The position numbers were made by a program, and so were the translations under genes. From the NCBI RefSeq assembly GCF_024053505.1, contig NZ_JAMXQS010000002.1, positions 248,001 to 312,000 of the forward strand: a DNA stretch of 64,000 nt, in the 5' to 3' direction. This DNA comes from Mesorhizobium liriopis (GTDB taxonomy: Bacteria; Pseudomonadota; Alphaproteobacteria; Rhizobiales; Rhizobiaceae). A model generated the notes under the pieces. The model was not told the DNA's origin. It saw only the letters and a list, made by a program, of their open reading frames with translations, and did not search any database. This document shows positions 43,176 through 52,974 of this stretch, one piece after another (position 1 is the stretch's first letter; each line of letters opens with the position of its first letter).

Positions 43176-44714
43176 ATGCTCAGCCCCACGACCATGGCTG
43201 CCGTGCGCAAGAGCGGCGCGGTGCCTGCTGCCGATTACCTGCTGGAAGTCGAGAACGTCCGCAAGGAGTTTCCCGGCGTGCTGGCGCTCGACGACGTGCA
43301 GTTCAAGCTCCGGCGCGGCACCGTGCACGCGCTGATGGGCGAGAACGGCGCGGGCAAGTCCACGCTGATGAAAATCCTCGCGGGCATCTACACACCCGAT
43401 GCGGGATCATTCCTGCTCAAGAAGCAGCCGATCCGGCTGAAATCACCGCTCGATGCGCTCGAAAACGGCATCGCCATGATCCATCAGGAACTGAACCTGA
43501 TGCCTTTCATGACGGTGGCCGAGAATATCTGGATCAGGCGGGAGCCGATGAGCCGGCTGGGCCTCGTGGATCACGCCAGGATGCGCGCGATGACGGCGAA
43601 GCTCTTCGAGCGTCTGCGGATCGACATCGATCCCGATGCGGAAGTGCGCGACTTGTCCGTCGCCAGCCGCCAGATGGTCGAGATCGCCAAGGCCGTTTCC
43701 TATGAATCCGACGTGCTGATCATGGACGAGCCGACCTCCGCGCTGACCGAGCGCGAGGTGGAGCATCTCTTCACCATCATCCGCGCGCTGCGCGCGGAAG
43801 GGATCGGCATCGTCTACATCACCCACAAGATGAACGAGCTGTTCGAGATCGCCGACGAGTTCTCGGTCTTTCGCGACGGCAAGTTCATCGGCACGCATGC
43901 TTCCACCGATGTGACGCGCGACGACATCATCCGCATGATGGTGGGCCGCGAGATCACCCAGATGTTTCCCAAGGAAGAGGTGCCGATCGGCGAGGTTGTC
44001 CTGTCGATCGAGAAGCTCTCGCTCGACCGGGTTTTCGATGACGTGTCCTTCGAAGTCCGCGCGGGCGAGATCCTGGGGATCGCCGGCCTTGTCGGCTCAG
44101 GCCGCTCGAATGTCGCCGAGACCATCTTCGGCGTGACCCCCGCCTCGTCCGGCACGATCCGCATCCGGGGCAAGGAGGTACGCATCGACACCCCCAACAC
44201 GGCGATCCGCCACGGCATGGCGTTTCTCACCGAGGATCGCAAGGATACCGGCTGCCTTCTTTCCCTCGACGTGCTCGAGAACATGCAGGTGGCCGTTCTC
44301 CAGGAACGCTTCACCAAAGCGGGCTTCGTCGCGGAAGGCGCGCTGCAGCGGGTTTGCGCGGAAATGAGCGAAAAGCTTCGCGTGAAGACGCCGAGCCTGA
44401 GCGAGAAGGTCGAGAACCTGTCGGGCGGCAACCAGCAGAAGGTGCTCATTGGGCGCTGGCTTCTGACCGACCCGAAGATCCTGATCCTGGACGAGCCGAC
44501 GCGCGGCATCGATGTCGGTGCCAAGGCGGAGATCCATCGCCTCGTCACGCAGCTTGCGCGCCAGGGTGTGGCGATCATCATGATCTCGTCGGAAATGCCC
44601 GAGGTGCTCGGCATGAGCGACCGCATCATGGTCATGCATGGCGGGCGCGTCACCGGTTTCCTGGATCGCGAGGAGGCGAGCCAGGTGAAGGTCATGGAGC
44701 TTGCGGCGCGCTGA
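43176..44714 (+). CDS. Sugar/cyclitol ABC transporter ATP-binding protein (RbsA/MglA type)
   Basis: A protein of 512 residues with two fused ABC domains, as in all CUT2 importers. Domain 1 has [27 protein letters not shown] and [19 protein letters not shown]. Domain 2 has the degenerate Walker [25 protein letters not shown] and [15 protein letters not shown]. It powers the importer formed with the binding protein upstream and the permease 25 bases downstream. AAGGAG lies before the ATG. Confidence 0.92.
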   Translation: MLSPTTMAAVRKSGAVPAADYLLEVENVRKEFPGVLALDDVQFKLRRGTVHALMGENGAGKSTLMKILAGIYTPDAGSFLLKKQPIRLKSPLDALENGIAMIHQELNLMPFMTVAENIWIRREPMSRLGLVDHARMRAMTAKLFERLRIDIDPDAEVRDLSVASRQMVEIAKAVSYESDVLIMDEPTSALTEREVEHLFTIIRALRAEGIGIVYITHKMNELFEIADEFSVFRDGKFIGTHASTDVTRDDIIRMMVGREITQMFPKEEVPIGEVVLSIEKLSLDRVFDDVSFEVRAGEILGIAGLVGSGRSNVAETIFGVTPASSGTIRIRGKEVRIDTPNTAIRHGMAFLTEDRKDTGCLLSLDVLENMQVAVLQERFTKAGFVAEGALQRVCAEMSEKLRVKTPSLSEKVENLSGGNQQKVLIGRWLLTDPKILILDEPTRGIDVGAKAEIHRLVTQLARQGVAIIMISSEMPEVLGMSDRIMVMHGGRVTGFLDREEASQVKVMELAAR

Positions 44715-44739
44715 GAGGCGGCCTGCGGAGGACAAGACG

Positions 44740-45777
44740 ATGACTGCAGCAACACCCCATTCCACGGATACCACACATCCGCTGGCGACCACCGCCCGGC
44801 CGCGGCGCAGGCGGCTGCCATCCGAGATCAACATCCTGCTCGTGCTCTTGGGCATCGCGCTGATCTATGAGGTGCTGGGCTGGCTCCTCGTCGGCCAGAG
44901 CTTCCTTGCCAACCCGCAGCGTCTGACTATCATGATCCTGCAGGTGTCGGTGATCGGCATCATCGCGGTGGGCGTCACGCAGGTGATCATCACCGGCGGC
45001 ATCGACCTGTCATCGGGCTCGGTGGTGGGCATGACGGCGATGATCGCGGCGAGTTTCGCACAGTCATCCGCCTGGAGCCGCGCGCTCTACCCTGCGCTCA
45101 CCGACCTGCCGGCCATCGTGCCGATCCTGATCGGGCTTTTGATCGGCCTTGCCGCGGGCGTGATCAACGGCGCGTTGATCGCCTACACCAAGATTCCGCC
45201 TTTCATCGCCACGCTCGGCATGATGGTGTCCGCGCGCGGCGTGTCCAAGTGGTACACCAAGGGGCAACCCGTTTCGGGTCTGACAGAACAGTTCAACTTC
45301 ATCGGCTCGGGCATCTGGCCCGTGGTGGTGTTCCTGGTAGTGGCCGCGATCTTCCATGTGGCGCTGCGCTACACGCGCTACGGCAAGTTCACCTATGCGA
45401 TCGGCGCCAACGTTCAGGCCGCGCGGGTGTCGGGCATCAATGTCGAACGCCATTTGGTGAAGGTCTATGCCATCGCCGGCCTTCTCTCTGGCCTTGCCGG
45501 CATCGTCACCGCCGCACGTGCCCAGACGGCGCAGGCCGGCATGGGCGTGACATACGAACTCGACGCCATCGCGGCCGCCGTGATTGGCGGCGTGAGCCTT
45601 GCTGGCGGTATCGGCCGCATCACCGGCACGGTGATCGGCACGATCATTCTCGGTATCATGACCTCCGGCTTCACGTTCCTCCGGGTCGATGCCTTCTATC
45701 AGGAGATCGTCAAGGGCATGATCATCGTGGCCGCCGTGGTGGTGGACGTTTACCGCCACAACAAGCGGCGCAAATAG
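44740..45777 (+). CDS. Sugar/cyclitol ABC transporter permease (RbsC type)
   Basis: An inner-membrane protein of 345 residues with about ten helices. It carries the CUT2 permease patterns GIDLSSGSVVGMTAMIAA and YAIGANVQAARVSGINVERHLVKVYAIAGLLSGLAGIV, ending KRRK. It forms a homodimeric channel with the RbsA-type ATPase. The long N-terminal leader (about 45 polar residues) exceeds the usual length. A stable hairpin separates it from iolG downstream. Confidence 0.92.
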   Translation: MTAATPHSTDTTHPLATTARPRRRRLPSEINILLVLLGIALIYEVLGWLLVGQSFLANPQRLTIMILQVSVIGIIAVGVTQVIITGGIDLSSGSVVGMTAMIAASFAQSSAWSRALYPALTDLPAIVPILIGLLIGLAAGVINGALIAYTKIPPFIATLGMMVSARGVSKWYTKGQPVSGLTEQFNFIGSGIWPVVVFLVVAAIFHVALRYTRYGKFTYAIGANVQAARVSGINVERHLVKVYAIAGLLSGLAGIVTAARAQTAQAGMGVTYELDAIAAAVIGGVSLAGGIGRITGTVIGTIILGIMTSGFTFLRVDAFYQEIVKGMIIVAAVVVDVYRHNKRRK

Positions 45778-45792
45778 AACCTCCCGAGGCTG

Positions 45793-45822
45793 GGCCGCGC
45801 CTTTTCCCCGAGGCGCGGTCCG
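45793..45822 (+). terminator. Intercistronic hairpin between permease and iolG
   Basis: A 10-bp stem with one G-U pair, GGGCCGCGCC with GGCGCGGTCC (45793-45802 and 45813-45822). There is no immediate U-tract, so it may protect or process mRNA, or terminate weakly. Confidence 0.45.
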
Positions 45823-45893
45823 GCCGCCTCCTTTTGGCGAAATCTCTCGCACACTCCGAATTTTCGCATTCCCAAGACTTGAAAGGTGCATTC

Positions 45894-46889
45894 ATGACAG
45901 TTCGCTTTGGCCTGCTCGGCGCGGGCCGCATCGGCAAGGTTCACGCCAAGGCGGTGGGATCGAACCCCGATGCCGAATTGACGGCGGTGGCCGACGCATT
46001 CACGCAGGCCGCCGACGACATCGCGCGAGCCTATGGCGCGGAGGTGCGGACCATCGAGGAGATCGAGGCGGCCGACGACATCGACGCGGTGGTCATCTGC
46101 ACGCCGACCGATACCCATGCCGACCTGATCGAGCGCTTCGCTCGCGCCGGCAAGGCGGTGTTCTGCGAAAAGCCGATCGATCTCGATGCGGCCCGCGTGG
46201 AGTCCTGCCTGAAGGTGGTGGAGGAAACCGATGCCACCTTGATGGTCGGCTTCAACCGTCGCTTCGATCCGCATTTCATGGCCGTCAAGCAGGCCATCGA
46301 CGACGGCGCCGTAGGCACGGTCGAGATGGTCTCGATCACCTCGCGCGATCCGGGCCCGCCGCCGCTCGACTATATCGGCCGCTCGGGCGGCATCTTCCGC
46401 GACATGACCATCCACGACTTCGACATGGCGCGCTTTCTGCTCGGCGAAGAGCCCGTGCAGGTCTCGGCCCATGGCGCGGTGCTGGTGGACAAGGCCATCG
46501 GCGAGGCGGGCGACTACGACAGCGCGAGCGTGATCCTCGTGACCGGAACGGGCAAGCAATGCGTGATCTCGAACTCGCGCCGCGCCACCTACGGCTATGA
46601 CCAGCGCATCGAGGTGCATGGCTCGGAAGGCATGGTCGCCGCCGAGAACCAGCGCCCGGTCTCGATCGAACTGGCCAACGCCAAGGGCTATACCCGCCCG
46701 CCGCTGCACGACTTCTTCATGACGCGCTACACGCAGGCCTATGCCAACGAGATCGCCGGCTTCATTCAGAGCCTGAAGACCAAGCAGCCGGCGAGCCCCA
46801 GCGGCAAGGACGGGCTAATGGCGCTCAAGCTCGCCGATGCCGCCGTGCAATCGGCGAAAGAGGGGCGGGCCGTAAAGGTCGAAAGCTGA
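45894..46889 (+). CDS. iolG: Inositol 2-dehydrogenase-like (IolG/MocA family)
   Basis: A protein of 331 residues, the length of IolG. The N-terminal motif is FGLLGAGRIGKVHAKAV, the catalytic Lys93 is in CEKPIDLDAA, and Asp170 and His174 in DMTIHDFD match the catalytic Asp/His of B. subtilis IolG (Lys97, Asp172, His176). It oxidises a cyclitol hydroxyl to the ketone with NAD. It lies directly downstream of the cyclitol-type importer and only 10 bases before the SDR gene. Rhizopine MocA is also of this family, so an inosamine derivative may be the true substrate. Confidence 0.85.
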   Translation: MTVRFGLLGAGRIGKVHAKAVGSNPDAELTAVADAFTQAADDIARAYGAEVRTIEEIEAADDIDAVVICTPTDTHADLIERFARAGKAVFCEKPIDLDAARVESCLKVVEETDATLMVGFNRRFDPHFMAVKQAIDDGAVGTVEMVSITSRDPGPPPLDYIGRSGGIFRDMTIHDFDMARFLLGEEPVQVSAHGAVLVDKAIGEAGDYDSASVILVTGTGKQCVISNSRRATYGYDQRIEVHGSEGMVAAENQRPVSIELANAKGYTRPPLHDFFMTRYTQAYANEIAGFIQSLKTKQPASPSGKDGLMALKLADAAVQSAKEGRAVKVES

Positions 46890-46899
46890 GATCCCGGCC

Positions 46900-47688
46900 A
46901 TGGACAGTAATACGCGCAACGGAAACACGCGCGCCATCATCACGGGTGGCGCGCAAGGCCTCGGGCTCGCGATAGCCCACCAGCTCGCCGAGGAGGGCGC
47001 TCAGGCGCTTGTCCTGATCGGCCGCTCGGAGGAAAAAGGCCGCGCGGCGGTCGCCGCGATCGAGGCGCTGGGCGCGGAAGCGCACTTCATCAGCGCGGAA
47101 CTGTCCGACATCGACGCCTGCCAGCGTGCAGGTGCGCAAGCCCTGGAGCGGCTCGGCACGGTCAACGCGCTGGTGAACGCTGCGGCGACATCCGCGCGGG
47201 GCACCCTCGTCGACACCACGCCCGCACTGTTCGACCGCATTTTCGCGACCAATGTCCGCGCACCTTTCTTTCTGATGCAAGCGGTGGTCGCGCATCTCCT
47301 CAACAGCGGGAGCACGGGATCGATCGTCAACGTCCTTTCCATGGCCGCGCATGGGGGCGCATCCTATCTCTCGCCTTATGCGGCATCGAAAGGCGCCTTG
47401 GCGACGCTGACGCGCAATGCGGCCCATGCCTATCGCGGCAGCCGCATCCGTGTGAATGCCGTGTTGCCGGGATGGATGGACACCCCTGGCGAGACGGTCG
47501 TCCAGCAGACCTTCCACGATGCAGGCGAGAACTGGCTGGCCGAGGCCGAGGCTGGTCAGCCGATGGGCCAGCTCGTGAAGCCGGACCAGCTCGCAATGCT
47601 CGTGGCCTATATGATCTCACCCCAATCCGGCGTGATGACCGGCGCGCTCGTGGACTACGACCAGACCGTGGTGGGCGCGGCCGACTGA
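46900..47688 (+). CDS. Short-chain dehydrogenase/reductase
   Basis: A protein of 262 residues. It shows the classical SDR cofactor motif IITGGAQGLGLAIAHQL, LVNAAATS in place of NNAG, and the catalytic set with Ser in VLSMAAHG and YAASKGALATLT. It is 10 bases after iolG and 84 bases before the MocC-like gene, so it is part of the cyclitol catabolic operon. It may reduce or oxidise a keto-inositol or epimerise with iolG; the substrate is not evident. Confidence 0.85.
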   Translation: MDSNTRNGNTRAIITGGAQGLGLAIAHQLAEEGAQALVLIGRSEEKGRAAVAAIEALGAEAHFISAELSDIDACQRAGAQALERLGTVNALVNAAATSARGTLVDTTPALFDRIFATNVRAPFFLMQAVVAHLLNSGSTGSIVNVLSMAAHGGASYLSPYAASKGALATLTRNAAHAYRGSRIRVNAVLPGWMDTPGETVVQQTFHDAGENWLAEAEAGQPMGQLVKPDQLAMLVAYMISPQSGVMTGALVDYDQTVVGAAD

Positions 47689-47772
47689 TGGCACATGCCG
47701 TGCGAGCACATCTCGAAAATGCCCGCGAACAGCAAACATACGGCGCCTAGCGCTTTCGGAGATCGCAGGATC

Positions 47773-48615
47773 ATGGACCTGAAATTCGCCCTCAACCATA
47801 TGACCGCGCCAAGGCTGAACAGCCGTGCCTTCATCGATCTGGCGGCATCGCTCGGCTGCGTCGGCGTCGAGCTCCGCAACGATCTGGCGGACAAGAAACT
47901 GACCGACGCGGCTTTCTTCGATGGCGAGACACCGGCCGCCATCGGCGGATATGCGCGCGAAAAAGGGCTGCGGCTGCTCGGGCTTTCGGAGGTCTATGGG
48001 TTCAATGCGTGGTCGGAAGAGGTCGAACGAAAGGTGCAGCGCCTGATCGACCAGGCCAAGGAGGCCGGTGCGGAGTCGATCAGCCTGATCCCGCGCAACG
48101 ATGCACCGGACTATGGTGCGGGCGAGCGCGACCGGGCGCTGGAGGAGGCGCTTGGCAAGATCCTGCCGATGCTCGATAAAGCGCAACTGATCGGCCTGAT
48201 CGAGCCGCTCGGTTTCACCACCTCCTCCCTGCGCCACAAGGCGGATGCGCTGGCTGCGATCGAGGCGGTGGGTGGACGGGATCACTTCAAGCTCGTCCAT
48301 GACACGTTCCATCACCATCTTGCCGGCGAAACCGATTTCTTTCCCGAGCAGACAGGCATCGTCCATATTTCGGGCGTGGTCGATCCGGCCTTAAGCGCCG
48401 ACGAGATGCAGGACGGCCATCGCATTCTGGTGGATAGGCAGGACAGGCTCGGCAATATCGAGCAGATCGCTGCGCTCCGGGCCCAAGGTTATGAAGGGGC
48501 CTTTTCCTTCGAACCGTTCTCGCCAGAGGTCCATGGCAGCGAGAACCTCCCGGCGGAACTGGAGAACAGTTTCACCTTCATCCGCGAGGGCGTTGCGCAG
48601 CGGTTGCAGGCTTAG
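47773..48615 (+). CDS. TIM-barrel sugar isomerase/epimerase-like protein (MocC/IolE group)
   Basis: A protein of 280 residues of the xylose-isomerase-like barrel family. Features include LKFALNHMTAPRLNSRAFIDLAASLGCVGVELRND at the N-terminus, GLIEPLGFTTSSLR with a metal-ligand Glu, LVHDTFHHHLAGE with Asp and His residues, and a final FSFEPFSPEVH Glu. The family includes MocC of rhizopine catabolism and IolE/IolI of inositol catabolism. It is the last gene of the block, behind the SDR. The ATG at 47773 follows GCAGGA. Confidence 0.78.
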   Translation: MDLKFALNHMTAPRLNSRAFIDLAASLGCVGVELRNDLADKKLTDAAFFDGETPAAIGGYAREKGLRLLGLSEVYGFNAWSEEVERKVQRLIDQAKEAGAESISLIPRNDAPDYGAGERDRALEEALGKILPMLDKAQLIGLIEPLGFTTSSLRHKADALAAIEAVGGRDHFKLVHDTFHHHLAGETDFFPEQTGIVHISGVVDPALSADEMQDGHRILVDRQDRLGNIEQIAALRAQGYEGAFSFEPFSPEVHGSENLPAELENSFTFIREGVAQRLQA

Positions 48616-48749
48616 ACGAAGACGGCCTGAATTCCCGCCAATCGAGGCCACGTGTCCCCTTCCGTGCCGCTCTCAAGCTGTGTCTGAAGGGCAGCAGCAC
48701 GGTTGATGGATGGAGCCTGGTATCTCACGCGATCGCCGGAGGTTTCCGA

Positions 48750-49703
48750 TTATCGGTTCTGTCTTGCCTGACGTGGCGTCTGCCCCGTCTTGTCCTGAAA
48801 GACCTTCGCGAAGCGCTGGGGGTTGGGAAAGCCGCAGCGGGCGCTGATTTCCAGAACCGAAAGGCTGGTTTGCTGCAGGAGCCGCTTGGCGAGTTCGACG
48901 CGCATGGCCTGGAGTGCCGCTTTCGGCCCGAGATGGATGTCCGCTTGGAACGCGCGTTCCAACTGCCGGCGGGACACGGAAAGCCGCTCGGCGATCAGCG
49001 CCACGTCCACGTCGTCTTCGATCAGGCTTTGCATCAAAAGCAGGGCCCGGCGGACGAGGTGGTTGGAGGCGCTGGCCAAAAGCTCGCCCTTCGGCTGCAG
49101 GTCGGCCAAGCCCCGGACGCGATCGAGAAGCAGGATCTTGGCCGCTTTCTCGACCGGCTCGTCGCCGGCCAGCTCGCGCACATAGTGGCTGGCCAGATCG
49201 GCGGCACCCGCACCGCCCGCGCATGTCGCGCGGTCGCGATCGATGGAAAACAGCGACACGGCTTCCGCCGCGACGCCCGGAAACTCGTCCTGGAACTGCT
49301 GCAGATGGAACTGGCTGACGCAGACCCTGTAGCCGTCGAGAAGCCCAAGCCTGGCAAGGTGGAAGGAGGCGGTGCAGAGTGCGGTGAGTGGGATGGCTTT
49401 ACGCGCCGCCTCGAGCACGAAGCGCTCCTTGTCCGAGCCCAAGGTCTTGGCAGGCGTCAGCAGTCCGCCGACCAGGACGATGTGGTCATAATCGGCCGGG
49501 TCGCCCAGCTTCGCGGTCGGCATCATCTCGAAACCCGCGCTCGAGCGGACTGGCAGGCCGCGGTCGCCCACGATCTGCCAATCGAACATCACCCGCCGGC
49601 TGCGGTCGCCCTCGTCGCCGGCAAGCCGCAGCGTGTCTACGAACATGGCAAGCGGCGACAGCGTGAAGTCGCGCGCCAGAACGAAGCCGAACCTCTTGGT
49701 CAA
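48750..49703 (-). CDS. GlxA family AraC-type transcriptional regulator
   Basis: A protein of 317 residues. Residues 1-190 form a DJ-1/PfpI-like domain (FGFVLARDFTLSPLAMFVDTLRLA, HIVLVGGLL, LCTASFHLARLGLLDGYRV), and residues 210-317 form an AraC/XylS DNA-binding domain (VALIAERLSVSRRQLERAFQ, EISARCGFPNPQRFAKVFQ). In proteobacteria this group regulates catabolism of quaternary amines and other nitrogen compounds. It is convergent with the MocC-like gene and could respond to a nitrogen-containing substrate of that pathway, which is inference. Confidence 0.88.
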   Translation of the reverse strand: MTKRFGFVLARDFTLSPLAMFVDTLRLAGDEGDRSRRVMFDWQIVGDRGLPVRSSAGFEMMPTAKLGDPADYDHIVLVGGLLTPAKTLGSDKERFVLEAARKAIPLTALCTASFHLARLGLLDGYRVCVSQFHLQQFQDEFPGVAAEAVSLFSIDRDRATCAGGAGAADLASHYVRELAGDEPVEKAAKILLLDRVRGLADLQPKGELLASASNHLVRRALLLMQSLIEDDVDVALIAERLSVSRRQLERAFQADIHLGPKAALQAMRVELAKRLLQQTSLSVLEISARCGFPNPQRFAKVFQDKTGQTPRQARQNR

Positions 49704-49946
49704 GTTGCCGATTTCCTGGAATCAGGGTGCTGCATGAGGATGACGTTTCGCAGCGATTCTGCAAGCTGTCGCCGCGGTGAAGGCAGGCGACTTTCCTCAC
49801 CTCTCGAACAGGCTCGATGCTTCGGCTTCTGCCTTTGTTGCCGTTCTCAGATAGGGCTGCGTGAACACTCAAACATTGCCGAACACCGGAAGCGGCGCAG
49901 TGAGCCTCGGCAGATCGCCGAGCCGGCTTGCCGCCTCTGGATACCG

Positions 49947-50810
49947 TCAACTGAACAGCCTGTCTTCCCCTTGTCGCGCGGCGGCAATCTCGGCCGGTGT
50001 GGGTTGGCGCAAGACTTCGATGCCGCGGCTCTCGCTCGACCAGCTGATCAGGCCCTGATCGTTGAACTGACCCAGCCAGTAATCCATGCACCAGCGGCCA
50101 TGGCGTCCGTGAAACAGTTCGGCATTGCGCAGGATGTGTTCGAAATGCTGCAGGGGCGGCACGGAGATCGCGTGGTGCTGGTGGTAGCAGCGTGCGCCGC
50201 CGGTCCAGAAGAAGCGCAGGCCTGAAGCGGCGATGCGTGCGGCGAAGTCGGTTTCCTCGCCGCCATAACCCACGAATGCCTCGTCCATGCCGCCGATCGT
50301 GAGATAAAGCTGGCGGAGCAGCGCAAAGGATAGTCCCCAGAGCTCCCCCGCATTCGGCTCCTCGCGCACGCCATGGCTAGGAGTAACAGGCTTTGCAGGA
50401 TGGGTTTGGCCGAGCCTGTCTAGGCTTGCGAAATCGAGGGTGTCGCCGACGGCACCAGCCGGCAGGTAGAACACCTCGCCCAGAAACAGGCCATCCCGTT
50501 CGCTCGCTGCCGCGCGATAGGCTTCGACGGTGCGGGGGCTTGCGATGCAGTCCACGTCGAGAAAGATCAGAAGGTCTCCGCTCGCCGCGTCCGCCGCGCG
50601 GTTGCGTGCTTTCGCCAGCGGCATCGGCTCGCCTGTCACCATCACATGACGGACCGGACAGCCGGGATCGGGCAGGCCCTCGAAAGGCGCATCCTGCATC
50701 CAGGCGATCACCAACTCGTCCGGCGCCGTTGTCTGCGCCGCGATGCTTTTGAGAAGATTGCCGAGATGCGCTTCGCGTCCGCGAACGAGGGTCAGGACGC
50801 TTGTGCGCAT
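49947..50810 (-). CDS. GT2 family glycosyltransferase
   Basis: A protein of 287 residues with a GT-A fold. It starts VLTLVRGREAHLGNLLKSIAAQT, has the DxD-type site in LLIFLDVDCIAS and the acceptor segment GGMDEAFVGYGGEETDFAARI, which is the galactosyltransferase-like C-terminal subdomain. The start at 50810 overlaps the end of the sucrose-phosphate synthase-like gene by 19 bases, so the two are cotranscribed. The acceptor is unknown; one option is glycosylation of a solute made by the upstream enzyme. Confidence 0.83.
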   Translation of the reverse strand: MRTSVLTLVRGREAHLGNLLKSIAAQTTAPDELVIAWMQDAPFEGLPDPGCPVRHVMVTGEPMPLAKARNRAADAASGDLLIFLDVDCIASPRTVEAYRAAASERDGLFLGEVFYLPAGAVGDTLDFASLDRLGQTHPAKPVTPSHGVREEPNAGELWGLSFALLRQLYLTIGGMDEAFVGYGGEETDFAARIAASGLRFFWTGGARCYHQHHAISVPPLQHFEHILRNAELFHGRHGRWCMDYWLGQFNDQGLISWSSESRGIEVLRQPTPAEIAAARQGEDRLFS

Positions 50811-52867
50811 GCGGCCATTCTCGACTGGTTGCGGAAATGGAGCACGCCTTCGATGATGCCGCGCGCATATTTCTGGCGCGCCACATAGGAATGGCCCAAG
50901 CCCTCCACGCTGGCGAGATCGTCGGAGAAGTTCGCGACGATGATGGCCTGCGGGATGGTTCGCAGCATTTCGATATCGTTGCCGGAATCGCCCGCCACGA
51001 ACACGGCATCCTGCGTGAGGCCGTAGTGCTTGCGGACGAAATCCACCGCCGTGCCCTTGGAAGCGCGGATCGGCAGGATGTCGAGGTAGCGCGCATGGCT
51101 GTGGATCACCGAGCAGCGCAGCCCGGCCGCTTCCAACCGCGCCTGCACACGCTTGACGATGCCGGGGCTGCCATCCGTGAAGTAGCTCAGCTTGTGCGCC
51201 CGCTGTTCGAGGGGTGCCTGCGGATGAATGCCCGCAAGCCCTCCGAGCGCTGCATGGGCCGCCGCGCGGTCCCAGCCCCTGGACACGATGGTGCGCCATT
51301 TCGGATCGAGGCTGTAGGTCGTGCCGTTCGGATCGAGATGATAGATTTCCGAGCCCACCGAGGTGATCATCACCTGCGGGCGCGGCGCATCCTGCTGTTC
51401 GAGGATCGCCATGGCGCTGTGGAAGGAGCGGCCCGTGGCGATGCCGAAGGCGAGACGGTCCTCGCCCGAACGCCACTCGCCGAAGGAGCGCATGGAATCG
51501 GCGCAGCCGACCAGCGTGTTGTCGATGTCGCAGATCAGGAGCTGCTCGGGATTGCTCAGACCTGGCTTGGGGTTAAGCAGCGAGCGAACCAATCCGTGAT
51601 AGCGGCTGGCATGGCGGTCCCAGTCATAGGCGCGAACGGCGACGGCACCTTGCGCCGAATAGCTGTCCCAAAGTTCGGCATCGCCCAGCACGCTCAGGCA
51701 AGCTTTCGCGATGGCATCCGGCGAGCGCGGATCGACCAGCACGCCGTTCCGGCACATTTCCACGATATCGTTGGGCCCGCCGGAGTCCGTCGCAACCAGC
51801 GGCAGTCCGACCGCCGAGGCTTCGAGCAGCGTCAGCCCGAAAGGCTCGTTGAGCGCCGGATTGACGAACACGCCGCGCCGCTCGCGGGCATAGGCGTAAA
51901 GGGCAGGCACATCGTCGGGGCGGTGGGTCTTGGGGTAGGCGACGGAGCCGTAAAGATCGTAGCGGTCGATGAGATGCAGCAGGTCGCGCACGGTTTCCGC
52001 CATGTCGCCGTCGAGGTCGGCATAGTCGTCGCGCGTGCCGGCGATCAGCACGAGATTGGCCTTGCGGCGAAGGGCCTTGTTTTCGCCGAAGGCTTTCACC
52101 AGCGCGCCGAGGTTCTTCTTGCGAACGGGGCGCGCGAGCGCGAGGATCTGCGGCTTGGAAGGGTCCGCCAGAAAGCGGTCGATGGAGGCGCGCACCGCCT
52201 TGGTCGAAGAGGCGCCCGAGAAGCGTGCGAGGTCGCTGCCCGGCGGCAGGATGCGGATGCGGCCCGGCGCGTAATGATCGTAGAACGCGTATTGCACTTC
52301 AGCCTCGTCGCGCGAGGACGCGATGATGGCGCTGGCTCTCGCAGCCGCTGTTTCTTCCGCCGCGATCCGTTCGGGCAACCCGCGCCGACCTTCCGCGTCG
52401 AGACTGATCGCACGCTCCTTCACGCGGCCGAGCGAGTGGCCGGTGAAGACAAAGGGAATGCCGAGTTGCTCTTCGACAAGCGAGGCGATGATCGCCGCAT
52501 CCGCATAATGCGCATGGAGCATGTCGGGGCGCACATTCTGCCGCTCGATAAAGGCAATCAATTCGCCGGCAAATGATCTCGTCTCGGTGTGGAGGTCTTC
52601 CTTGATGAGATAATGCGGGAGCGTGGTCGCGAGCCTGACGATCTCGATCTTGTCGTCGACCTGCTCGTGGGCTTTGGAATAGCAGGTGCCGTAGTCGCTT
52701 TCGAAGCGCCGCGTGGCGATCACGATGCGGCTGACGTCCCGATCTTTAGCCGACGCATCGACGAGGTCCAGGAGATAGCGGATATGGCCGCCGGTATCGG
52801 CCGTCAGGCCATATTCGACATCATGGCCGCGCAGGCACCCTTGAAGTGCGACATGCAAGATGAACAT
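50792..52867 (-). CDS. Sucrose-phosphate synthase fused to HAD phosphatase
   Basis: A protein of 691 residues. Residues 1-430 form a GT4 domain of the sucrose synthase/sucrose-phosphate synthase type: the N-terminal GLTADTGGHIRYLLDL, the LARPVRKKN nucleotide site and the EX7E motif in EPFGLTLLE (341-349). Residues 440-680 form a HAD domain like sucrose-phosphate phosphatase: DIDNTL with Asp447 and Asp449, a central Lys in SKGTAV and GDSGNDIEML. One chain could thus make sucrose-6-phosphate and dephosphorylate it, giving sucrose as a compatible solute. GGGGAGG lies before the ATG at 52867; the in-frame start at 52894 has no site. Confidence 0.85.
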   Translation of the reverse strand: MFILHVALQGCLRGHDVEYGLTADTGGHIRYLLDLVDASAKDRDVSRIVIATRRFESDYGTCYSKAHEQVDDKIEIVRLATTLPHYLIKEDLHTETRSFAGELIAFIERQNVRPDMLHAHYADAAIIASLVEEQLGIPFVFTGHSLGRVKERAISLDAEGRRGLPERIAAEETAAARASAIIASSRDEAEVQYAFYDHYAPGRIRILPPGSDLARFSGASSTKAVRASIDRFLADPSKPQILALARPVRKKNLGALVKAFGENKALRRKANLVLIAGTRDDYADLDGDMAETVRDLLHLIDRYDLYGSVAYPKTHRPDDVPALYAYARERRGVFVNPALNEPFGLTLLEASAVGLPLVATDSGGPNDIVEMCRNGVLVDPRSPDAIAKACLSVLGDAELWDSYSAQGAVAVRAYDWDRHASRYHGLVRSLLNPKPGLSNPEQLLICDIDNTLVGCADSMRSFGEWRSGEDRLAFGIATGRSFHSAMAILEQQDAPRPQVMITSVGSEIYHLDPNGTTYSLDPKWRTIVSRGWDRAAAHAALGGLAGIHPQAPLEQRAHKLSYFTDGSPGIVKRVQARLEAAGLRCSVIHSHARYLDILPIRASKGTAVDFVRKHYGLTQDAVFVAGDSGNDIEMLRTIPQAIIVANFSDDLASVEGLGHSYVARQKYARGIIEGVLHFRNQSRMAACAQAS

Positions 52868-52974
52868 TACCAACCTCCCCTGAGTGCTCCACAAAACCTC
52901 GAGGCTGAGAACCAGCGAGGGATTTTGGCAGGCACTCCAACTCAGAACAATTCGGGACGGAGAACCGGGCCATA

